Shown here in pieces: positions 18,153 through 26,849 of a stretch of 64,000 nt of DNA (position 1 is the first letter of the stretch; each line of letters starts with the position of its first letter). The notes beneath the pieces were generated by a model, which saw only the letters and a list, made by a program, of their open reading frames with translations, was not told where the DNA came from and searched no databases. Where the stretch lies: assembly GCF_003721435.2 (NCBI RefSeq), contig NZ_CP054585.1:1178001-1242000 (forward strand). Reading direction: 5' to 3'. The translations under genes and the position numbers were made by a program. The DNA is from Halorubrum sp. CBA1229. Lineage in GTDB: Archaea; Halobacteriota; Halobacteria; Halobacteriales; Haloferacaceae.

Positions 18153-18586
18153 ACACCGCAGACCAGTACCTCAAGACGATATACGTCGTACAGGAACAGG
18201 AGGACGGCCCGGCCTCGACGGGGTCGATAGCCGACGCCCTCGACGTGAGCCCGGCGAGCGCGAACGAGATGATCGGCAAGTTAGAGGAGCGCGGACTCGC
18301 CGAACACGAGAAGTACAAGGGCGTCCGGCTCACCGACGACGGTATCATCCGGGCGCGGGACGCCCTCCAGACGTACTGCATCATCGAGCGGTTCCTCGCG
18401 AACGTGCTCGGCGTCGAGGAGTTCCGCGAGGAGGCCCACGAGCTGGAGGCCGTCATCGACGACACCGTCGCCGAGCGACTCGACACGATCATCGACCGCC
18501 AGCCGGAGTGTCCGGACTGCTTCGACCCCGAGACGGACGCCTGCGCGTGTCTGGAGGTCGCGATGGCGCCCGTCGAGTCGGACTGA
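18149..18586 (+). CDS. DtxR/MntR-family metal-dependent regulator
   Basis: The 145-residue protein has the DtxR N-terminal winged helix (QYLKTIYVVQEQEDG, then STGSIADALDVSPASANEMIGKL) and the dimerisation/metal domain with CIIERFLANVLGV and EAHELEAVIDDTV. Cysteines at the C terminus form CPDC and CAC motifs (PECPDCFDPETDACACLE). The C-terminal SH3-like domain of full DtxR is absent, as in the short MntR/SirR-like forms. The start is GTG. Given the Suf and ferritin-like neighbours, iron is the probable metal, and it is a candidate reader of the TTTAGG-N4-CCTAAA sites 10-20 kb away, but that link is inference. Confidence 0.9.
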   Translation: MNTADQYLKTIYVVQEQEDGPASTGSIADALDVSPASANEMIGKLEERGLAEHEKYKGVRLTDDGIIRARDALQTYCIIERFLANVLGVEEFREEAHELEAVIDDTVAERLDTIIDRQPECPDCFDPETDACACLEVAMAPVESD

Positions 18587-18611
18587 GGCGGTCGGTACCC
18601 GTCCGGCGGCT

Positions 18612-19862
18612 TTAGACGCCCGTCGAGTACCGCAGAATGCCCGCGATGCCGCCGAACGCGTCGAGCAGCTGCTCGCCCTTCTCGAAGTCCGTGGAGATGA
18701 ACTTCGTGTCCGTGCCGCGCTGCTCGGCGATGCTCATCAGGTGTTCGATCACGTCGTCGCGCTCGTCGGCCTCGGCCGGCTCGCCGCACTCGGAGCACTC
18801 GTGGTCCGGGGTCGAGTGCCGCGAGTCGATCACCTCGTACTCCTCGTGGCCGTTCGGGCACTCGTAGACGACGACGTCGGAGCGGAGGTCCTCGGAGATG
18901 AGCAGCCGGTCGACCGACCCCATGATCAGGTTCCGGCGGGTCTGCTCGAAGCCGTACGTGGCCTCCTCGCCGGTGTTGAGCTTCTCGAAGAACTCGTCCA
19001 TGTGACGTTTGTCCTCGACGATCTCCTGGTCGGCGAGCGCCTCGCTGGCGTTGTCGACGAGGTCTTTCAGGCCGGACTCGTCGGTATAGGCCACGTCGAA
19101 CTTCCCGAGCACCTTGTCCTGGAGCTCGTGGTGGAGGTAGTCGCCGTCGAGGAACTCGTCTTTCGTCGGGGAGGGGCCGCCGACGAGGATGCCGTCGAGC
19201 TCGTGCCGCTTGTCGACGAACAGGTCGTCGGCCATCCCGGCCACCTCCTGGTAGAAGTTGTCGATCGCTTCGAGGCGGAGGCGGGCGAACCGCTGGGCTG
19301 ACTGTCCCCCCTTCCGCTGTTTGCCGGGGACGAGCGAGGAGGCGGACTTGACGGGCTCGACGCGCTTGCCCTTCAGCCAGCCGACGTTGGCCTCGCGGCG
19401 GTCCAAGACGATGAGCCCGAACAGCCCGGAGTCCTCCAGCATGTGTTCGAGCGGCTCGGTGAGGAACTCGGAGTCGCAGTGGTAGCGGAACGACTCGACG
19501 GGCTGGGGCGGCGACTCCAGCGTCCGGGTGACCATGTCGGTCTGGCCGCCGCCGGCGTCGATCGCCCCCGAGAAGATCACCATGCCGTTCTCGGGCGGGA
19601 AGGTGTCGTAGTAGCGGAGGCGGTCCTTGATCGAGGTGAGCGCGTCTTGGACGGCAGTCCGAGTCTGCTTGGACTTGATGTTGGACGCCTCGCTGTGCTC
19701 CTGGGTGACGTGAGCCACCACGTCGGAGATCTGCCGGTCTTCGGGGATGTAGATGGTGACGAGCTGCGTGCCGGAGCCCTCGAAGTCGCGGAGCTCCTCG
19801 ATGACCTTGCGGAACTCGTACTTCCGCCGGTCGTCGCTCGCCTCTTGGGCGTCGCTACTCAT
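18612..19862 (-). CDS. prf1: peptide chain release factor aRF1
   Basis: This 416-residue factor recognises stop codons and triggers peptide release. The NIKS codon-reading motif is in EASNIKSKQTR, and the GGQ catalytic motif is in KGGQSAQRFARLR. The C-terminal domain has a zinc-ribbon-like ECPNGHEE...ECSECGEP set. Length is normal for archaeal/eukaryotic class 1 factors. It is convergent with the DtxR gene, with only 25 bases between stops. Confidence 0.96.
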   Translation of the reverse strand: MSSDAQEASDDRRKYEFRKVIEELRDFEGSGTQLVTIYIPEDRQISDVVAHVTQEHSEASNIKSKQTRTAVQDALTSIKDRLRYYDTFPPENGMVIFSGAIDAGGGQTDMVTRTLESPPQPVESFRYHCDSEFLTEPLEHMLEDSGLFGLIVLDRREANVGWLKGKRVEPVKSASSLVPGKQRKGGQSAQRFARLRLEAIDNFYQEVAGMADDLFVDKRHELDGILVGGPSPTKDEFLDGDYLHHELQDKVLGKFDVAYTDESGLKDLVDNASEALADQEIVEDKRHMDEFFEKLNTGEEATYGFEQTRRNLIMGSVDRLLISEDLRSDVVVYECPNGHEEYEVIDSRHSTPDHECSECGEPAEADERDDVIEHLMSIAEQRGTDTKFISTDFEKGEQLLDAFGGIAGILRYSTGV

Positions 19863-19955
19863 TACCCGAACTACGGCGGCGTGCGTGTAAGTAAGCTTTG
19901 ACCTTCCCGGCAGCGCGACGGTACCGGATCACACGGGCGTTCGATCGCGGGGCCG

Positions 19956-20260
19956 TTTATAAATAATGAGCGGAGGCGCGCGCCTCTGAGCGGCCGCCGA
20001 AGGCGGCCGTGAGGAGCGCGTGCGAGGGAGTCGGTCGCCCGGAGCGAAGCGGAGGGCGGCCGACGAGGCTGGGGAGGCGTGAGGTTGCGGTCGCGGTGCA
20101 GTGCGGGGTGGGACTTCAAAGGGGCAGGCGCGAGGGCGAAGCACGGTGACGTAAGGACCGCAGCGAGCGACGCGAGCGAGGACCGCAACGAACCGCGCGA
20201 GTCCTCGCGACTGGGGCTTTGGCAGTGTACACCGACGATCCCGAATCGACTATTTATAAG
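19956..20260 (-). repeat. interspersed structured element, copy 1 (305 bp)
   Basis: The element fills the gap between prf1 and argS. It is bounded by TTTATAAAT (19956) and TTTATAAG (20253). Hairpins: GCGGCCGCC/GGCGGCCG, and GTCGGTCGCCC/GGGCGGCCGAC just before the conserved core GAGGCTGGGGAGGCGTGAGG. On the minus strand the right-hand TATA box lies about 22 bases before the conserved block ending CCAAAGCCCC, so transcription of the minus strand is proposed. Long ORFs across it (for example 19871-20479) are Arg/Pro-rich and look spurious. It could equally be a small non-autonomous mobile element. Confidence 0.75.
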
Positions 20261-20352
20261 CGATCGGCTGGGACTCTGACAGAGTTCACCGCACCGCCGA
20301 CGGCGACACCACGGGCGAACAAAATCGATCGACGACTTCGACAGTACCGATC

Positions 20353-22167
20353 CTACATCGACTCGGGCGCCTCGACCCCGAGCACGTCGAGCGCGTTCGC
20401 CATCGTGTGCTTCGCGGCCGCGACGAGCGCGACGCGGGCGGCCCGGAGCTCGTCGTCCTCGGCGGTGACGACCGGGCACTCCCTATAAAAGGCGTTGTAC
20501 GCGTCGGCGAACTCGCGGGTGAACGTCGCGACCGTGTGCGGCTCGAGGTCGTCGGCCGCCGCCTCGATGACGGCTGGGAAGCGGGCGACCTCGCGGAGGA
20601 GCTCGCGGGCCGCGTCGGTCTCGAGGGCCGCGGCGTCGACGTCGAGGGCGTCGGCGTCGACGGCGCCGTCGGACCCGGCGGCCGCCGTCACGCCCGGCAC
20701 GTCGACGCCGGCGGCCGCGGCCTCGTCGAGGATGCCGGCGCAGCGCGCGTGGACGTACTGGACGAAGGGGGCCGACTGCGCCTCGAAGTCGAGCGCGTCC
20801 TCCCACTCGAAGGTGATCGCCTTCGCGGGCTGCTTCGAGACGATGTCGTACCGGACCGCGCCGATGCCGACCTGGTGGGCGATGCGCTCGACGTCCTCGT
20901 CGGTGAGGTCGTCGTCGCGGATGCGGTCGTCCATCCGGCTCTCGACGGCCTCGCGGGCGCGGTCGATCGCCTCGTCGAGCAGGTCGTCGAGCATCACGCC
21001 GGTCCCGCGCCGGGTGGACATCTTCCCGTCGGGGAGGTTGACGTACGAGTAGATGACGTGGCCGAGCCGGTCGGTGTCGTTGCCGAGCAGCTCTAAGGTC
21101 GCATCGAGCTGGTCGGCCTGCAGCTTGTGGTCCTCGCCGAGGACGGTGACGGCGCGGTCGTAGTTGTCGAACTTCCACTCGTGGTGCGCCAGGTCGCGGG
21201 TGGTGTAGAGACTCGTGTCGTCCGAGCGCAGGAAGACGAGGTTCTTGTCGATCCCCCACTCGTCGAGCTCCAGCTGCCAGGCGTCCTCCTCGTACACCGC
21301 GTGCTCGGTCTCCTTGAGCCGCGCGGCGATATCGTCGGTGGAGCCGTCGCGCATGAACCGCGTCTCCTTGACGAACTCGTCGAACTCCGCGGGGAGCCGC
21401 GCGAGGCACTCCTTCATCCCGCCGAGGACGGTGTCGACGACCTCGCCGACCCGTTCGTACGTCTCCTCGTCGCCGGCCTCGAGCCCCTGCAGGATCGCGG
21501 AGATCTCCGCTTCGGCGGCGTCGACCTCGGCGGGGTCGGCCTCCTCTAAGAAGGCGTTCCCCTTCCGGTAGTAGCGAACGAGGTCGTACTCGGCGCGGTC
21601 GCGGGCGGGCTCCGCGTCGAGGTCGGACTCGTCGAACCGCTCGTACGCCCACGTGAACACCGCCATCTGGCGGCCCGCGTCGTTGACGTAGTAGTGGCGG
21701 TCGACGTCGTAGCCCGCGTACGCCATGAGGTTCGCGACCGCGTCGCCGACGATCGGGTTGCGCGCGCGGCCGACGTGGACCGGGCCGGTCGGGTTCGCGC
21801 TCGTGTGCTCGACGACGACCGAGGCGTCGCGGTCGGGGAGCGCGCCGTAGCCCGCGTCGGCGGCGGCCGCGTCGAGCGTGTCGACGAGGTAGCGCTCGCC
21901 GGCGTGGAAGTTGACGTACGGGCCGGCGGTGTCGACCGCGGCGAGGTAGTCGTGGCCGGAAACGTCGACCGCGTCGGCGACCTCGCTCGCGACGTTCGGC
22001 GGCGCGTCGCCGACCTCGCCCGCGAGCCGGAAGGCGACGCTGGAGGCGAGCGTCGCGTCCATGTCGTCGGGCGGGCGTTCGATACCGAGGTCGTCGGTCG
22101 GGAGGTCGAGCGAGGCGAGCGCGTCGCCGAGCGCGTCGGCCACCTCCGACCGGAACTGCCTGAACAT
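20353..22167 (-). CDS. argS: arginyl-tRNA synthetase
   Basis: This 604-residue class I synthetase charges tRNA-Arg. The HIGH-type motif is [16 protein letters not shown], and the KMSKS counterpart is DGKMSTRRG. The N-terminal additional domain ([19 protein letters not shown]) and the C-terminal anticodon-binding DALR domain ([16 protein letters not shown]) are present, ending [10 protein letters not shown]. Length is normal. It is transcribed alone; a degenerate repeat copy lies just upstream of its promoter. Confidence 0.96.
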   Translation of the reverse strand: MFRQFRSEVADALGDALASLDLPTDDLGIERPPDDMDATLASSVAFRLAGEVGDAPPNVASEVADAVDVSGHDYLAAVDTAGPYVNFHAGERYLVDTLDAAAADAGYGALPDRDASVVVEHTSANPTGPVHVGRARNPIVGDAVANLMAYAGYDVDRHYYVNDAGRQMAVFTWAYERFDESDLDAEPARDRAEYDLVRYYRKGNAFLEEADPAEVDAAEAEISAILQGLEAGDEETYERVGEVVDTVLGGMKECLARLPAEFDEFVKETRFMRDGSTDDIAARLKETEHAVYEEDAWQLELDEWGIDKNLVFLRSDDTSLYTTRDLAHHEWKFDNYDRAVTVLGEDHKLQADQLDATLELLGNDTDRLGHVIYSYVNLPDGKMSTRRGTGVMLDDLLDEAIDRAREAVESRMDDRIRDDDLTDEDVERIAHQVGIGAVRYDIVSKQPAKAITFEWEDALDFEAQSAPFVQYVHARCAGILDEAAAAGVDVPGVTAAAGSDGAVDADALDVDAAALETDAARELLREVARFPAVIEAAADDLEPHTVATFTREFADAYNAFYRECPVVTAEDDELRAARVALVAAAKHTMANALDVLGVEAPESM

Positions 22168-22209
22168 ACCGTCCGTTCGTCGGTCGGCCTAAAAGGCCCT
22201 TCCGAAGCG

Positions 22210-22345
22210 ACGCGCGTGCGAGGTCGCCGGCGCGACGCGCCGGTGACAGCGTGGGCTACACGTCACGGACAGCCGGGGGGAGTCCGGCGACGAGACTGGA
22301 GAGGCGTGAGGCCGGGGCTTTCGAGGCCCTACACGTCGGCACAGC
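22210..22345 (-). repeat. interspersed structured element, copy 5 (degenerate)
   Basis: A shortened version of the family between argS and a small membrane gene. It retains GCGCGTGCGAGG, a short hairpin GCCGG/CCGGC, the core GAGACTGGAGAGGCGTGAGG (22292-22311) and GGGGCTTTCGAGG immediately after. The bounding TTTATAA boxes and the long stem are missing, so it is probably a decayed copy. Confidence 0.6.
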
Positions 22346-22350
22346 GGGAA

Positions 22351-22533
22351 TCAAGCTGAGCCAGTTTGCCAGCCGATGAACGTCTCGAATCCGTACGTGA
22401 ATCCGAGGAAGATCACGGCGAAGACGAACCAACGAAAGGCATCGAACGTACCTGTAAACGCGAGGACGTTGAAAATGTACGATAACGACGCCCCGACAAA
22501 CGCGGCTACATACAGGTTACGTCGGTTGTCCAT
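22351..22533 (-). CDS. small two-span membrane protein (60 aa)
   Basis: The product starts MDNRRNLYVAAFVGASLSY and has two hydrophobic segments, about residues 7-27 and 33-52 (RWFVFAVIFLGFTYGFETF). The base composition is clearly more AT-rich than its neighbours, so it may be a recent acquisition. No family was recognised. The region just upstream (22534-22560) is AT-rich and likely carries its promoter. Confidence 0.65.
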   Translation of the reverse strand: MDNRRNLYVAAFVGASLSYIFNVLAFTGTFDAFRWFVFAVIFLGFTYGFETFIGWQTGSA

Positions 22534-22651
22534 ACCGAGCGGTCAACAGTATGTGAATTAACTCTTCGCCTAGCTAAGCTAATCCGTAGCAATCCGAGCA
22601 ATCGAGCTCCACCGTCTCGTGCCGAGAGAGATACGCGCCCTCTGTTCGGCA

Positions 22652-22710
22652 GCGGCGTTTGGAACGACACGGGCTCCGGCGCGGCGTTTGGAACGACGCG
22701 GGCTCTGTCA
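22652..22710 (+). repeat. 29-bp direct repeat, two copies
   Basis: Two near-identical units starting at 22652 and 22681 share GCGGCGTTTGGAACGAC followed by RCGGGCTC. They sit in the 200-base gap between the small membrane gene and the end of the kinase gene. No ORF or promoter fits them. Confidence 0.75.
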
Positions 22711-22735
22711 GTGCCCACGCGACCGGTAGAGACCG

Positions 22736-25417
22736 TCATTCAGCACCGAACTCGACACCGGTTATCTCGAAGCGTGCGCCGCCCTCGCCACCGTCCGTCA
22801 CATCGATCTCCCACTCGTGGGCCTCGACGATCCGTTTGACAATACTCAATCCGAAGCCGGTTCCGTCCGCTCTCGTCGAGTAGCCGGCTTCGAAGATGGC
22901 TTCGCGTTCGTCCGCAGGGATTCCGGGCCCGTCGTCTTCGACGTAGAACCCCGTGTCCATCTCTCCGACCGTCACGGTCACGTCCCCGCCACCGTGGTCG
23001 ATAGCGTTCCGAATCAGGTTCTCGAACAGCTGTTTCAGACGGCTCTTGTCGGCCTGTACGGTCCGTTCAGTGTCGGTGACTAGCGTGGCCTCGTCCGTTT
23101 CGACGTTCGCCCAGCACCTCTCGACAAGTGCGGTCAACGCGACCGCCTCGAAGTCCGTGACCGTCTCGCCCTCGCGGGCCAACGTCAGGAGGTCCTCGAT
23201 CAGCGTCCGCATCCGCTCGTGGGCGCGCCCCACGTGTTCCAAGTGCTCGCTATCGCACTCCGTCGCAGCCAGTTCCAAGCGCCCTTCGGCCACGTTGATC
23301 GGGTTCCGAAGGTCGTGAGAGACGATACTGGCGAACTCTTCGAGCCGGTCGTTTTGCTCGGTGAGCTCCCGCTCGCGAGCCCGGAGCTGCTCGGTCCGTT
23401 CGACCTGTTCGAGTGCTCTCGTTAACCCGCCAGCCAGAATCTCACTCAGGAGTCTGTCCTCGTCGTCGAACGTCTCCGGTGACGGTGACCCGGCGATCAG
23501 GATCCCGTGGTCCGCGAGCGGGAGGTAGAGTTCGCTCCGAACCGGCGTGTCCGGGTTGTACCGATCCGGGTCTTCGTGGACATCGTCGACCGCGCGCGGC
23601 TCTCCTCGCTGGTAGACGCGCCAGGCGATGCTGTCCTCGGCGGTGAATACCGGGGGATCGCCGATGAGATCGGACACGGCGTCGGTGGCTGCGGCCGGGA
23701 CGAGCCCCGCTGCGTCCTCGTCGTAGAGGTGGATCGCGTTGAGCTCGATTCCCAGCAGGTCCCTGGTCGTCTCGATACCGATTTCGAGGACCTCATCCCG
23801 CGTGTCCGCACGCATCAGCTCTTGAGTAACCTGATTCAACGCTTCGAGCTGCTGCTCGCGGACCGTGCGCTCGGTAATGTCTGTCGCAACGCCGAAGACG
23901 GCAACGGGCGAATCCGGGTCGGACCGTTCCCCCGTATCGTAGATGGGAACCTTCGTGGTCAGGAAGATCCGCTCGTCACCGTCCACAACGATCGGTTCCT
24001 CGGCCTCGATCGGTTCGCCACGCTCGATGACGGCCCGGTCGTTCTTTTGGACTTCGGTGGCCATCTCCGAGAGGTGGATCTCGTGGTCCGTCCGCCCGAC
24101 GATTTCCTCGTCTCGTAGGTCGAAGAGGTCGCGGTATGCCTGATTGACGAAGATGTACTCGCCCTCGTCGTCCTTCATAAACATCGGTGTCGGCGTGTTC
24201 TCAAGGACGGCTTCGAACCGTCGCTGGATCGTTTCGATCTCCCGTTCGCGGGCCTTGCGAGCGGTCACGTCCCGATACACCCATAGATGCCCCCCGCCGT
24301 CCGGGAGCTCGATCGGTCGGTGGGTCCGTTCGAACGTTCGTCCGTCGGCGAGTGTCAGTTCCTCTTCGTCTACCTGTTCGCGTTCAGTGATCAGTTCGTT
24401 GATTCGCTCGACGAACTGCTCAGAGTCAGCGAACATATCGCTGAGATCTTCGGCCAGACGCTCACAGTCCGCACCGGCGACTCCCTCGGGCGAGCCCGGC
24501 AGCTCAAAGAGCCTGAACAGCTGCTGGTTGACCGCCAAGACGTTCCGAGATTCGTCTTCAACCAGCACTCCCTGCGGGAGTGCATCGAAGAGCGTCGAAA
24601 GCAGTGCGTTGGTCTGTTCGAGTTCCCGTTGGTGTTGTTTCTGTGCAGTTATATCTCGGGTGACCCCGACGACACCCTCAACAGTCCCGTCGATCGTGAG
24701 CGGGGTCAGTCGGTACTCTAACACCGCGTATCCGTGGTTGGGAAACTCCGCTTCGAGTTCCCCCGACAGTTGGTCGCGCCGTCCGTTGAGAAGGGCCTGA
24801 TAGGGGTCTCCGGTTTCGGCCTCCTCTTGGATTATCCGGATAAGGTTGCTCTCTTCGCCTTCGAGCGCCTCACGGGTCGTGTTGTACCAGTTGGCCAGAT
24901 ACTCGTTCACGATTTCGAAGCGGCCGTGTTCATCGTAGAGGCAAGCGGATTCATACATCGAGTTGATCATGTGTTTGTATCGTCGGAGGTCGCGGTCTCG
25001 TTCGGCCAGTTTTTGTTGAGACCGGCGTGATTCGACGACGTTCTCGATGCGATTGGCTAAGAGCGTGTAGTGGTCCGTTCCGCTCCCTTTTTGAAGGTAA
25101 TCAGTGACCCCCGCGGTGATCGCGTCCGAAGCGACTTCCTCAGACCCCTTGCCGGTGTATAGAATAAACGGGAGATCCGGATGTTCCTCGCGCACCGCTT
25201 CGAGGAACTCGATACCGTTCATGCTTGGCATATCGTGATCGGAGACGATACAATCGAACGTCGAGATTGCAAAGTCGGCAAGGGCTTCGCTGGCACTGGT
25301 CGCCGTTTCGACCTCGAATCGGTCGTCTTCACGTTCGAGGAACGTCGCGGTGAGATCTGCGAACTCTGGTTCGTCATCAACGTGGAGGACGTTGATCGTG
25401 TCAATCGTGCCAGCCAT
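22736..25417 (-). CDS. receiver-PAS-PAS-PAS-GAF histidine kinase
   Basis: This 893-residue protein begins with a receiver domain (about 1-125) whose phospho-acceptor is D60 in SDHDMPSMNG. Three PAS domains follow (about 140-270, 285-390, 400-525), then a GAF domain (about 535-680). The kinase core has the H-box SHDLRNP with H701 and the ATPase boxes NLIRNAIDHGG, DDGPGIP and GTGFGLSI. No membrane segment is visible, so it is probably a cytosolic sensor of redox, light or small ligands, as is common for haloarchaeal HtlD-like kinases. No partner regulator gene is adjacent; it may pass phosphate to its own receiver or to distant ones. Confidence 0.93.
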   Translation of the reverse strand: MAGTIDTINVLHVDDEPEFADLTATFLEREDDRFEVETATSASEALADFAISTFDCIVSDHDMPSMNGIEFLEAVREEHPDLPFILYTGKGSEEVASDAITAGVTDYLQKGSGTDHYTLLANRIENVVESRRSQQKLAERDRDLRRYKHMINSMYESACLYDEHGRFEIVNEYLANWYNTTREALEGEESNLIRIIQEEAETGDPYQALLNGRRDQLSGELEAEFPNHGYAVLEYRLTPLTIDGTVEGVVGVTRDITAQKQHQRELEQTNALLSTLFDALPQGVLVEDESRNVLAVNQQLFRLFELPGSPEGVAGADCERLAEDLSDMFADSEQFVERINELITEREQVDEEELTLADGRTFERTHRPIELPDGGGHLWVYRDVTARKAREREIETIQRRFEAVLENTPTPMFMKDDEGEYIFVNQAYRDLFDLRDEEIVGRTDHEIHLSEMATEVQKNDRAVIERGEPIEAEEPIVVDGDERIFLTTKVPIYDTGERSDPDSPVAVFGVATDITERTVREQQLEALNQVTQELMRADTRDEVLEIGIETTRDLLGIELNAIHLYDEDAAGLVPAAATDAVSDLIGDPPVFTAEDSIAWRVYQRGEPRAVDDVHEDPDRYNPDTPVRSELYLPLADHGILIAGSPSPETFDDEDRLLSEILAGGLTRALEQVERTEQLRARERELTEQNDRLEEFASIVSHDLRNPINVAEGRLELAATECDSEHLEHVGRAHERMRTLIEDLLTLAREGETVTDFEAVALTALVERCWANVETDEATLVTDTERTVQADKSRLKQLFENLIRNAIDHGGGDVTVTVGEMDTGFYVEDDGPGIPADEREAIFEAGYSTRADGTGFGLSIVKRIVEAHEWEIDVTDGGEGGARFEITGVEFGAE

Positions 25418-25606
25418 TCCTGTGGGACGATGGCTCGGCCACTGATATGTGTATGGGAGACCATATCAAATAGAAGAATTGCCGCTGAGATCACGGCTGA
25501 AGGTTCGAAAGCGGAGGCAGACGCGAGTTCCGCGCCCCGTATGCAGCGTCACCTCAGACAGACCATCTGCGACCGACTAGTTCGACAGAGCCGAATCGAC
25601 TACACT

Positions 25607-26542
25607 CTATTGCACGATCTCGTCGATCAGCTCGCTCGCGCTCCGCCGGACGGCCTCGTCGCTCTCGATCGCGGGCTCCCAGCCGAGGTCGACGAGCCGC
25701 TCGATGGAGAGGCGCATCTTCGGCACGTCGCCGGTCCAGCCGCGGTCGCCGCCGGTGTAGGCGTACTCGGGGTCGACGCCCAGCTCGTCGGCGACGATGT
25801 CGGCGATGGCCGTCACGGAGGTGGTCGTGCGCGTCCCGAGGTTGTAGACGTTCAGGTCGTCGGCGGCGTGCTCGACGACGTACTGGATGGCGTCGACGCA
25901 CTCCGAGACGTGCATGTACGACTTCTCCTGCCGGCCGTCGCCGAGGATCTCTAACTCGGAGGGGTCCTCGTCGAGCTTCTGGATGAAGTCGGGGATCACG
26001 TTGCCGCGCTGGTGGGGGCCGACGATGTTCGCGAAGCGGAACACCCACGACCGGACCCCGTACGAGTGGGCGTGCGTCGAGATCAGCGCCTCGTCGGCGA
26101 GCTTCGAGGAGCCGTAGATGGAGATGGGTTCGAGCGGGCCGTGGTCCTCCGGCGTCGGGCGCGGCGCCTCGCCGTAGACGGTCGAGGAGGAGGTGAAGGC
26201 GAGCCGGTCGACACCGACCTCGTGCATACGCTCCAAGACGTTGTACGTCATCGCCGTGTTGTCCTCGAACAGCTCGCGGTCGTCGTCGTAGTTCGTGTCG
26301 GTGTACGCGGCGAAGTGGAAGACGATATCGAGGTCGCCCGTGACCGCCTCGGCGACGTCGTCGGAGTCGGTCAGGTCGGTCTCGATGAAGTCGGCGCCGT
26401 CGGGGACGCGGTCGCGGTCGCCCTTCGAGAGGTCGTCGGCGACGCGGACCGTCGCGCCGCGGTCGAGGAGCCGGGCCGCGAGGTGGCTCCCGACGAGCCC
26501 CGCGCCGCCGGTGACCAGCGCGGTCGAATCGGTGAGGTCCAT
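25607..26542 (-). CDS. NAD-dependent sugar-nucleotide epimerase/dehydratase
   Basis: The 311-residue product is an extended SDR enzyme. It starts MDLTDSTALVTGGAGLVG with the GGAGLVG Rossmann loop; the frame is open upstream but that part is Arg/Pro-rich and non-homologous. The Ser-Tyr-Lys set is FTSSSTVYGEAP and IYGSSKLAD (YxxxK). Closest family is UDP-glucose 4-epimerase/dTDP-glucose dehydratase (GalE/AglM-like), acting on a sugar nucleotide for surface glycans. The substrate cannot be told apart by sequence alone. Confidence 0.88.
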   Translation of the reverse strand: MDLTDSTALVTGGAGLVGSHLAARLLDRGATVRVADDLSKGDRDRVPDGADFIETDLTDSDDVAEAVTGDLDIVFHFAAYTDTNYDDDRELFEDNTAMTYNVLERMHEVGVDRLAFTSSSTVYGEAPRPTPEDHGPLEPISIYGSSKLADEALISTHAHSYGVRSWVFRFANIVGPHQRGNVIPDFIQKLDEDPSELEILGDGRQEKSYMHVSECVDAIQYVVEHAADDLNVYNLGTRTTTSVTAIADIVADELGVDPEYAYTGGDRGWTGDVPKMRLSIERLVDLGWEPAIESDEAVRRSASELIDEIVQ

Positions 26543-26630
26543 ACGACTCCGTGAGGCGGAGTCGTGTAAGTAGGTGTGGAATTGGAACGAGATCGGTGAC
26601 CCCGCCCCCACTCGTGAGCGGTCGACCGCG

Positions 26631-26835
26631 ACTACTTCCAAAGCCCCACCCGTACGGCACCGTACCTCACACCTCCCCGGCCTTGTCGCTGGCGGCGTCA
26701 GCCGCCAGCGACTCCAGCGACGGTCTTCGATTCTCTGACAGCCGGAGCGTCGCGCCGGCGACAGCGAGGCGCGACGTGCCCCTGGCGGTCGGGCGAAGCC
26801 CGACGACCTCACGCGCGCCGCTGCAGCTCGGTTCA
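26631..26835 (+). repeat. interspersed structured element, copy 6 (opposite orientation)
   Basis: Read on the plus strand, this copy has CTTCCAAAGCCCCACC, then CCTCACACCTCCCCGGCC (reverse complement of the core of the other copies), then a perfect 11-base-pair hairpin GTCGCTGGCGG/CCGCCAGCGAC with loop CGTCAG. Further hairpins follow (GTCGGGCG/CGACGAC region). The bounding TATA boxes are absent, so expression is doubtful. It occupies the gap between the epimerase start and the permease stop. Confidence 0.65.
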
Positions 26836-26849
26836 GCCCTCGGTGAACC

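Noticed and set aside
19871-20479. 202-codon minus-strand ORF between prf1 and argS
   Set aside because: It runs across interspersed element copy 1; the protein is Arg/Pro/Ser-rich low complexity, overlaps the argS end and matches similar false ORFs in other element copies.
22178-22192. GGCCTAAAAGGCC upstream of argS as a sixth operator
   Set aside because: It shares only CCTAAA; the TTTAGG half and the four-base spacing are absent, and the site fits a simple TATA-like promoter.
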